Source: Phoronis australis
Lineage: Eukaryota; Phoronida; Phoronidae
NCBI GenBank assembly: GCA_002633005.1
Contig: NMRA01000502.1
Coordinates: forward strand, 124,001 to 188,000
DNA: 64,000 bases
Direction: 5' to 3'
The notes beneath the pieces are model-generated. The model did not search any database, was not told the origin of the DNA, and worked only from the letters and a program-made list of their open reading frames with translations. Shown piece after piece: positions 36,800 to 64,000 of the stretch. The translations under genes and the position numbers were made by a program. Position 1 is the stretch's first letter, and each line of letters starts with the position of its first letter.

Positions 36800-37338
36800 C
36801 AAAATGCTTCCATTTTAGGGCGAGTTATGAGAGGCCCTCATCCACGTAGGCTCGTTTCACCATGGCAATTGTGAATACGAATGATATTGTGCGATTCTTC
36901 TAGTGCTTGAGGGCGATGCCCATATCCACTTTTCTCACTGTTTGCATAATAGTTGTCCGGTTCTCGCTCAAAATCGTCTTCTGATCTGTCGTGTTCCACA
37001 TCGCAATTGATTGTCAAGTGACCAAACGTCTTCCACCCATTACACTATTTAGCGGGAAACTTGGAAATAACTATTTTTTTCATAAAAATGCGACCATTTG
37101 GCATACAAAGTGCTTAATTAGTTGTGTTTTATGGTATTCAATTCATATCAGCTAACTGAAACTTCAAAAACTAAGAAAATGTGTGATGGGAACTCTTACA
37201 TGAATGCAGAGGATATTGGTCGCGCTTTGGCGATTCTGCGCGGCCTGATTACTGAGGAGGGCAGATCTACTGTATGCCTTTACAACTCGCAACTTGCACT
37301 TTAGACGGATATCAAAGAATCAGCTACTGAATAACCAG
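36800..37338. other. No gene recognised
   Basis: Short frames only. Nothing links this stretch to the THAP relic. Confidence 0.4.
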
Positions 37339-37489
37339 CCTCCCGTTCAGTAACGCTAGGACCTCGCTAAAAAGCAAGACTTCGCGAATTTACGTGAGAT
37401 ATTGCCGTGTATTTCAAATGAGAACACGTGACTTTGTTTAGATTTAAACTAGGTCCTAGCGTAGGTCCTAGCATTACTGAACGGGAGGC
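37339..37489. mobile_element. 151-bp MITE with about 25-bp terminal inverted repeats
   Basis: The left end GCCTCCCGTTCAGTAACGCT and the right end (reverse) GCCTCCCGTTCAGTAATGCT are inverted copies, followed by AGGACC in both. The interior contains CTTCGCGAA and ATATTGCC. Fragments related to its end or interior appear at 368-389, 7165-7270 and 38033-38062. Confidence 0.75.
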
Positions 37490-37744
37490 AGATCTTCGTG
37501 TGAATAACGGATACCACGTTCAATCAGCAAGGTTGCATAATGTGAACTCAAAATTCACGGGGACCGCGCCTAATCTTTCTCCTCCCAATGTACAATCGTT
37601 TCTTGCAAGACTTGTCAGGCCTTGTTTGTTTGTACGTATAACGTCTTCCGTTTGTTGCTGCCATGTTCCGTGTCACCACGACGTAAACCCGGAACAAAAA
37701 CGTGTTCGACGCAAGGCGAATGATGGCGTTCTTCGACTGTAAAA

Positions 37745-38020
37745 TATCGTTGGCCAAACGCGTGAACGTTACGCACCTAAATTACGGGCTTACATTAATT
37801 GTTGTTAGAAACGTAAAGTAATTATTTAGAGGGTAAAAGTAATTATTTATAGGATTTACGTAATTACTTGTGGAGTACATTTAATTAACTCTACGCCGCA
37901 GATAATTACTTTACGACGCAAATAATTACTATTCGCCTCTAAAAACTTTGATGCCTATAACGGGAAATGACTTACGCATGTAATTTACGTGGGTAACGTT
38001 CACTTATTTGGCCAACGATA
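37745..38020. mobile_element. 276-bp mariner-like MITE
   Basis: The outer TATCGTTGGCCAAA mirrors the final TTTGGCCAACGATA, and similarity of the arms extends through GTGAACGTTAC to about 40 bp. The motif GTAATTATTT repeats in both orientations inside, making the whole element palindromic. TA at both edges fits a TA target duplication, as in Tc1/mariner. No transposase. Confidence 0.8.
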
Positions 38021-39300
38021 GTAATGCATCCAAGATTTCTCGCGAAGTCTTACTTTACAGCCAAGAAGTGTGATCTACGGAACGTAGACCAGAATGAACT
38101 GACCAATCTTCCCTATCTTTTCAAAGTGATAAAAAGGTGTCAAATAGCGCCAACAAGATAGACTCAATGCCCTTATGCGTAATACCTTTGCTTGTCATAA
38201 CAAATATTTTTGAACTTCCTAGTTATTGTCATGTTGTATTCTGAACCTTTGTGAACCCAACCTTAATTTTCTTTGGGGACTGCGACATAGTTACTAAGGG
38301 GCAGAATATTCATACATGTATTCTAACTAATCCTCTGTGATCACACAAAAGGTGAACAGAGCACGACCACAAATCACGTGATCTGCCGGCAAGAAGGGGG
38401 CTATGCCTCTAATTTGGAGTTTGATGATCAGAAGCGAGATTTGACGTTCACCAAGTACAATTTGATTTAGATGGTCTATTAATTGTCCGATAGGCCTTGT
38501 GATGGGACTGAAGGTCTACACTGTACAACAAAACCAGAAAGCAGAAAGGAGTATAATCAAAGCCAAAGCAGTGAGATGCGCGTTCACAAAAGCTCTGATT
38601 ACTGTTAGGCTGAATAATAAACCGTAATGTACATTCTGGTCAGTCAGTCACCACAGACCCTTCTCACCTCCAACAACTTTTTAACTACCAGAAGTTCATA
38701 GACTAGGATTAAATAAAATTCATTCTGTCTCACTGCCCTGGATTTACTAGGTTACATGTATATTTGGAGAAAGAATTTGGTAACACACTTCGTCTTTTTT
38801 ATTAAACATGATAATTTTTACAGACACGTGAAAATGAAGAGAAAACATTCGCACCTAGATTCGTCGGCACATGTACACGTGTCGTGGGGGTCATTTTCAA
38901 CTCAATAATAAACTGCCTCAAAATAAAAGTTCGATAGGGGTCCCTCTATTACTAAAAGCTTTAAATTTTAGGTTATTGTAAAGTATTTTTCAATTTTTGA
39001 AATACTCAAAGACTTCCATGCTAAAGTATGTCAAATCGGAAGTGGTGTCGTTGTCGATAAATATGAAATTTTCCTGGCCAAACAATTAGATTAATTACGT
39101 CTTGTCCTTCAGTCTTTCCAAAAGCATATCTAAATTTAACATTTTGTCTCAATGGATTTGTATTGTGATGTATTTTAAGAAAAAACGGAAGCAGCGAGGA
39201 CGAATTTCCTCAAAAGTGACAATTACCAAACTTTGAAAGTCCCCTCCGATTTCGAAATGTTCACCAGCTGTTGGTTTTCATCCTATCATGGATAAGACGA
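38021..39300. other. Upstream region of the astacin-MAM gene
   Basis: No coding sequence is seen. Bases 38033-38062 resemble, in reverse, the interior of the 37.4-kb MITE. The promoter of the downstream gene presumably lies at the right edge. Confidence 0.4.
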
Positions 39301-39306
39301 CGTTTC

Positions 39307-39313
39307 TATAAAT
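39307..39313 (+). promoter_or_regulatory. Candidate TATA box of the astacin-MAM gene
   Basis: TATAAAT lies 66 bp upstream of the start codon, which would allow a transcription start near 39337 and a leader of about 35 bases if exon 1 is the true first exon. Inferred from position only. Confidence 0.4.
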
Positions 39314-39372
39314 GAAGATAGAACCATTGACGGTGTCTTTTCGCGCCCATAGAACGACCAGACACGGAGAAT

Positions 39373-57935
<18,563 letters not shown>

Positions 57936-57936
57936 A

Positions 57937-59825
57937 GTTCGGCTGAAGAATGATTCATCTGAAGAATCTTTTCACGGTCGATAAATTTAACAAATATAGC
58001 ATTTGTTGTTGGTGCTGACACATTTTTTCAAATATAAATGTAACGTGTACTATCAGTATTAGTTCTTTTATTCTACACTTGATGCTCTTTTTCAAGTTCA
58101 CGTGGTTATTTAAGAAGTGGCGTTTTGAAATGTAGATACCGTTAAAGGAGAATGCCACCCGATTTAATTAATCTTTTTTGCCGTCTTAATCTCGCATACG
58201 ATCGACCTTACCTTGCCAAGAGATGTCGCATTAACCAGTGAGGAAGGTGAGAAACGACGCTAACGACGACAGCGGTTCATATGCAGATTGAATGCCGCTA
58301 TGTTGCTGTGCATCGTTCCACCTTGTCCGAGCTAAGCAACTGCGAGGAAAGTGGGTATATCGTTTTTTTTTACTCCTTCGAGAGTCCGAAATGCTTAGGA
58401 AGTGGTCATGGTAGTGAAGAATGAAATGTATGCTGTAAATAACAAGTATGAAGCCGTGAAATATCGCCGTGTCTGTGGCCTGCAGACGTCGACAGTGCCT
58501 GACAAATGCCGGCTTACCAAATAACTCCACACGTTCCGTTGTCTGAGCTTGTTCACGGTGTCTCTCTAGTATTTCTTCATCACTGTATTCCTGTTCGAAT
58601 TGATAGCCTGTAAAACTTAACGATCCACCTGCGAAGTCAGGACTGGTGAACTCTAGCTCGTCCTACTAAGTCGGGATTGGGAGTTGCCATGTTGCCGTTT
58701 ACTGAGCGTTCTGTTTCAAATGAATTATTCTCACACTAACCAATACTTATATAAAACTGAAACAAAGTCTGTCTCATTAGATGCAATTTGTAATGCCCTT
58801 GGAGTATTCGTGAGTGCAAATGATTTGAGAAGCCATCAATGAATAAATCACTGCGTTACCGGCTTTAGGTGCAAAGTTCACCCGGGACCGTCCCGGTGGC
58901 ACCGAGGCCGTGTGAGCTCATGCTAATTTAGTATTTGCTGGCAGAAATTGTTGTGAAACATCTCGATTTCCATCCCACGGCCAGGTGTTAGGGGAACCTT
59001 TATTTACATTTACAATACTCAAATAATAGTTGTCAATGAACCACTTCTGCCCTGACGGTGCTGTGGCCAAAGCGTGAACCTGAATTCGCGGCCCCCGACG
59101 AGTAAGTAGATTTGCAGTTTCGTGGCTAATTCACCAAAATAATCACGTGTACATTACTTTGGATCGCTAGTGTAGAATTTTCTTGACTGGAAGTTTAGTT
59201 TCCACTGAACTTTGGCTGGTTTATGTTCGTGATGTTTGTTCAGTTTCCGAACCACTGGCCGGGATAACGGCGGAGTCAATCCGGCCGGCCGCGACGGGCC
59301 TGATCGGGTTCCGAGCCAGTGGCCAGGATAACAAGCGTTTTGTGTTTAGAACTCAAAAAATCACAATTCTAAACAACACAGATCTAGGTTCTCCTGTCTG
59401 TATCTCACGGAAACTACTTCGAAATTATCTCCGAAGAGATCCCAAACTCCTGCTACGGACCTTATTGGCCTGCCGAACTTTGTAGGCTACGGTGTGTCCA
59501 AACACCAATAAATCCGCAAGAGCGAAATGAAACAACACGTTTTTATAAGAACTCGGTGTATTTTCATGGGTTTCACATCGAAGTTTGATGATTTATTGGT
59601 GTTAAACGATGACTTCAAGCGATAAGCTGACGCCAGTAACCCATGTTGTGAACTGCTGAACAGACTGCGTGTGAAACCGATGACGTCATTGGATAATTTC
59701 AACACCTCCGTCTGCCATCAGGTGTCAGGTAACGCAACCGTACGTGTCGTTATGGAGTAGAACTACTCGATCTAAACTGATACAAATTAGGTTGTTTTTT
59801 TGGTGGCATGCTCCTTTAAATTGAG
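57937..59825. other. No gene recognised downstream of the astacin-MAM gene
   Basis: Short frames only. A local direct repeat, TTCCGAACCACTGGCCGGGATAAC-like, occurs near 59247 and again near 59309 with three changes. Confidence 0.4.
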
Positions 59826-60360
59826 TGTCTGATACATGTACGCCGTAAAATGTAACAATTTTGTAAACTGTAGCAAATGTTACATTTTACGTCATTGTTA
59901 CATTTTATGTCATTGCTACATTTTACGTTTCTAAGCCTTTCCAAAAATGTAACAAGTTGTTACATTTTACGTAAGTGTTACATTTTACGTCGAATGCGCA
60001 TGCGAGAAATGAACAAAATCCCGAACAAGTGATATCTGACAGGCCAGAGGTTCTCGAGTATTTTTGGACGAGGGATGCCGCCGAAAATGTAGATACCCAC
60101 ACAGTTATAGAGTGGGCTGAGACAAAAATGAACCATTTAGAGTGTAATTTTGAGTAAAAGCAAAAATTCACATTTTTGCACAGTTTTGTTTCAGAAATTG
60201 AGAAAGGCACCCTTTTCGATGGTATTTTGTCAAAAATGACATCATTTGAAGAATATTCTTTTGCTGTGAAAAAACACTCTTTTCGGCGACACTTTGGGTA
60301 TACCTCTTCTATAGGAATACCCTCCGGGCTGACACTGCACGAATTTAGCTAACCATTATC

Positions 60361-60437
60361 ACTAGTACTAATACTATTGCTATTATTATTACTTTGGTAT
60401 TATTTTTACTATTACTATTACTATTACTATAATTATT
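60361..60437. repeat. (ATT/ACT)n microsatellite
   Basis: An irregular run of ACT, ATT and TATT triplets. In the minus-strand reading it forms the microsatellite tail of the LINE end just to its right. Confidence 0.75.
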
Positions 60438-60530
60438 ATTGTTGAATTTATTTAAAGAGGACACAGTGCAATATACACCGTATGCATGCTTAGCAAAGTG
60501 CTAATACATCACGGTGCTCAAACTGATTAT
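60438..60530 (-). mobile_element. LINE 3' tail with stem-loop, second copy
   Basis: On the minus strand the hairpin TTAGCA/TGCTAA (60490-60504) precedes TCTTTAAATAAATTC and the ATT tail. It is the same layout as 7788-7900, with one stem base pair exchanged on both sides. Confidence 0.6.
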
Positions 60531-61018
60531 TTCTGAACTATTGGCAAGCACGGTATTGTTTGTGATATAACTAATAGGGCTAAAACGGGTGACTTTTTAT
60601 CAAATTGGCTTAGGAAATTGAATTCTTTGTGAAAATTTTTGTTGTGGTCGTCTTTTTTCGGAGAAAAACTATGAATATTGGCCAAAATACGATGTCATTG
60701 TTTCTGATGTGCTTACTAATAGAAGTGCGTTTACTCACTGTAATGTCGGATACACAATTCCTTTATGACCTACATGTACCTGTATGAGCGCCAACAAAGA
60801 ACGCTTTGTCAGTAACAAACTTGCTACCTGATCCTGGAAACTCCTGTCGTCTGGAGTTGAAACTGTACGGGATGCATTTTTGACTCTAAACTCCAAAAAT
60901 ATGAGCACAGCCCCAGAAATCGGTTTCACATTATATTCAGTCTCTCATTAATGCTTTTGTACTCATTCACTAGTAAGACCGAGCTCAAACACCTTTGAGC
61001 AATGCTCGTAGTCAGTCA

Positions 61019-61086
61019 GTGAAGTCAGGATTTGAACCCGGGTCTCCCAAGATGGAGTACGGAGCTCTAACCACTGCGTCATACTG
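61019..61086 (-). mobile_element. tRNA-derived SINE fragment
   Basis: On the minus strand, an A-box-like stretch (GCAGTGGTTAGAGC) lies about 30 bp before the B box GGTTCAAATCC. The acceptor and T stems do not close, so this is not a functional tRNA gene. It sits inside the 59.8-61.4 kb element. Confidence 0.55.
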
Positions 61087-61369
61087 TCTTCAACGGTAGG
61101 CACATAGAGACATGTCTGCAAATTAAAGCTGGCAAATTTGGCAGAATTTCATTCATACATACAATCCAAGAAAAAAAGCCGTTAAATGTGTGAACCGTTT
61201 TCCTCCGTGTGACAAATATCATGCAAACTCATGAAATATGACATCGCTTTCATAAAATGTAACAATGATACTTTTCTCGTATGTGCATTCGACGTAAATC
61301 GTAACAATTACATGAGAGTACTTGCAACTTGAACTGCAACACGAAATTATTACATCTTACGGCGTATCA

Positions 61370-64000
61370 AGTGTAAATAGGCCATTTTTAAAAAGTAACC
61401 ATTTGATACGCGGAGACGAGTGTGCGAAACAGCCACTGCCGCATCGTGTTGCATTAGAACTTGCCTTCAGAGAATACTGCGGATATGTCTTTGCATTGAC
61501 ATTTGATAATCAAAATATCATCAATAATTTACTGAAGTCATTTTACATGTAGTTAGACAGGTATCACTTAAATCGTAACTGATGTGAACACAGTATCGCT
61601 ACTTCTTGTCATTCCGCAGCTGCGAAATTTCACTTCATTTTAATTCGACCAATTTTTCAAAGACGCGGTCCCTTAAATGGTAATTTTAGTACACATGCAA
61701 CGAATTATCGAAATTGGTGTCATTTTGTTTAACAGCTAAGCAAGCTATAGAAACCAATGCTCTGAATTTCTTGTCATTTAACGTCAACACGAGTTTTCGT
61801 CGCTATGCAAGATTTCCGACAACAAAAGCACCCAGGGTGAAAATGATTTCTTAAGTTACCGTTTGTTCCCGAAACAGCACCCAAGGCTATTTTGGAAACA
61901 ACGATTTCTTCAACTCATCCCTTGTTCCCGAAAAGGTGCCCACGTGAGACATTTTTCCTCTTTTTCAAAAAGCCCCCATGGGCGCTTTGTGGTGATGGTT
62001 GTTTTCGGAAATCCTCGGTTGCAACGTGTCATGAGCGTTGCGTTCTCAAGTCGATGACCGACTTCTTTGTTGAAAAAGCACAAATCAATGATCCAAGCAT
62101 ATATAGTGGCGATTATTTTATTACTTTTCTTCGAAACAAAGAGAGTGTCAGCAAAATGCACGAGTTAGAAAACCTTTCGTATCGGCTGCTCTGCATTGGT
62201 ACGCCTATGTAGGTTTCGTGTTGAGTCGACCGCAAATTAGAATTTGAGTGGACCGAACGAGCATCGCTTTCATAAGCGATTCTTGGTTTTCAACTCTTGG
62301 ATTCAGCCATATACAGTAGCTGACTGACTGTTTGGATACATTTTTGCACCCGCTAGATTTGATACATGAAGGAAAACGAGAAATGGAGGAGTGGCAAAAT
62401 CACGTCCTGGTGAACACCATTACTTAAAGTCCTTCTCTCACGCGTTCTTAACCCTTATTACATGGTTTGAAGATGTTATAAGGATCCAAGAAGTACCTAC
62501 CCCATAACTAATACACGATCCGTACTCGAAAACAATTTAATGAACGCGCCACTCACGATTGGCACCCGAAGAAACACCGAGATTTTGAACTTGCCGCGAA
62601 CCCGGAAGTACAATTCATTCAGGAACCCAGGCCGAGAAAACGCCGTCAGTGCGACTGGAGCAGTGCCTGTACTGTTACCAGCCAGCAAACGGGGATAAAA
62701 AATCGACAGCGCGCCTTAATTTTGATAAAATCAAACTACGGACAATTTTATGGAATTTGCTGAAGAAATGTGGCCAATAAATTTTGACAGAAGTTATTTT
62801 GCCAGACTCGGGACCGCAGCCTATCGGACCCGGTGCGGATCGAGACCATACACTGTACACTGGCGAACGGTAAATGCATGCGGTTGCAAGCTGTTTTGTC
62901 GAAGTAAAATGGTCAAATGATAAATGCTGCATATATTCAAGGGTAATTTCAGACACTTGCATGAAATTACGGGCTGGTTAGTCCTTTGTAACACTGCCGC
63001 GGCAGACCTTAGTTAGCCTCAGTCACCAGCTACCAGTGAAGACTATAGTCAAAATACAGCTTGTTATTAGGCCTAGCTGCTTTGCGCCAAGACTACCCTT
63101 AGGCCTAACTGGTCACTGGCCAAAAACACAAAAAACACGAAAATTGAACAAAGTTTCTTTTTTTGTAGCAACGTTTGTCAAAATGTATCAACGTTAAATC
63201 TTCACAAATTACAAAGTAGCCGATTGAACATGCCTTTCAGTTCAGCAAAAGTCGACAATGTACATGTAGGTGCCGCCAGAAATGAGACGAAATCCAACGG
63301 GAATTGTGAGCACATTTATCACTTAATGGGTAACAACTGCGAGGCTGAAATTTGGTGAACACTGCTAAATCGTGCAGAATAGTAAGTAAAGACATGTCTT
63401 ACTAAATTTCACAGTAATTTGTTGGCGAAAACAATTTACACAAAGTTTTCAACTCGTAACTCATCCCGCTGTCCTCCAATATGGCCGACGCGATCCAAAC
63501 AAAGTGACCCAAATTTCGCCACAAAACTTGCAATAACTTTAGTGTGCTTGCCCTGATTTTGATACTTTTTGATTTTTACTGAGTAGAATGTACTACCTTT
63601 CCGATGATAGCAAAGTACTTTTTCAAAACCAGGAAAAAAATAAAACCGAAAAAAATTGGTTCGACCCGCCTACGTAAGGAACTAAACACCAATGCTATTT
63701 TAACATACTAAGTACGTGTAACATTCCAAAAAAAATCAACGACCACAAACTTCAAACTATAAATACACTACATATGCAAAAGAATCACGATATATTACTA
63801 ATAAAACAAAATAATGAAGACTTTTCGAGCAAGCCATAGCACATTCAGTTACAAGGAAAAAATGGCGGCGTTCAGGACAAGTTCCTGTCGAACTGATGAG
63901 CCGGAAATGTGGGTACGGAAATAACCGATGACAACCGGTAATCATACGCTCAGAGAGTAGGGTCAAATACTGTTAAAAATCGCTTTTGGCAAGAAAGGCG
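61370..64000. other. No gene recognised
   Basis: Only short random-looking frames, and no repeats that I can match elsewhere in the window. Confidence 0.4.

Larger units (their letters stand above)
59826..61369. mobile_element. 1.5-kb inverted-repeat transposon, long relative of the 20.5-kb MITE
   Basis: The left end, TGATAC then ACGCCGTAAAATGTAAC (4-bp insert between), and the right end, CATCTTACGGCGTATCA, are inverted. Arms of about 120-180 bp share the TGTTACATTTTACG modules, GTCGAATGCGCATGCGAGAAATG-like blocks and the CTAAGCCT motif with 20454-20665. The interior (60010-61250) holds a 60-codon frame without a recognised domain, a LINE tail and a tRNA-like piece, so it is decayed or composite. 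AGTGT occurs near both edges. Confidence 0.6.

Noticed and set aside
61019-61086. Minus-strand tRNA gene
   Set aside because: Has A and B boxes, but the T and acceptor stems do not pair, so it is called a SINE fragment instead.

Overview
The window is animal nuclear DNA. It is AT-rich and intron-containing, with GT-AG splice sites and layers of eukaryotic transposons. It shows no operons, no ribosome-binding sites and no CRISPR array. The palindrome TACATGTA recurs constantly, the protein-coding gene has a secreted astacin plus MAM-domain architecture, and CR1/L1-like, Ty3/gypsy, hAT-like and mariner-like relics are mixed together. This suits a marine invertebrate with a heterozygous genome, for example amphioxus, hemichordate or mollusc. 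I cannot choose between these from sequence alone.

Region by region. 0-2 kb holds duplicated repeats, a SINE-like insertion and a roughly 43-bp minisatellite. 2-9.5 kb is mostly unexplained AT-rich DNA with a LINE 3' tail. 9.5-13.2 kb holds a decayed Ty3/gypsy retrotransposon (RT, RNase H, integrase, probable 3' LTR) followed by part of a second gypsy integrase. 18.2-20.7 kb is a transposon cluster; its clearest member is a 685-bp palindromic foldback element with an 8-bp target duplication, inserted in a repeat whose empty copy lies inverted at 34.9-35.3 kb. 23.1-24.7 kb is a long uninterrupted reading frame for an unrecognised 513-residue coiled-coil protein. 31-38 kb holds hAT-like copies (one split by a LINE tail), a sequence gap, a THAP-domain relic and two small inverted-repeat elements.

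The main gene occupies 39.37-57.94 kb on the plus strand. I can assemble 20 coding exons with consistent phases into an 816-residue protein: signal peptide, short propeptide with an aspartate-switch motif, complete astacin zinc protease domain, then three MAM domains joined by Thr/Pro-rich linkers. Its introns carry LINE fragments, a triplet repeat, a TA palindrome inside a 17-bp target duplication, and a 368-bp duplication across a one-base gap that is probably an assembly artefact. 58-64 kb contains a longer relative of the 20.5-kb inverted-repeat element and otherwise no recognisable gene.

The genes do not form a pathway. The astacin-MAM enzyme is a self-contained secreted protease. The coiled-coil gene is an independent unknown. 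Most of the rest is transposon sediment, informative mainly through nested insertions with filled and empty sites.
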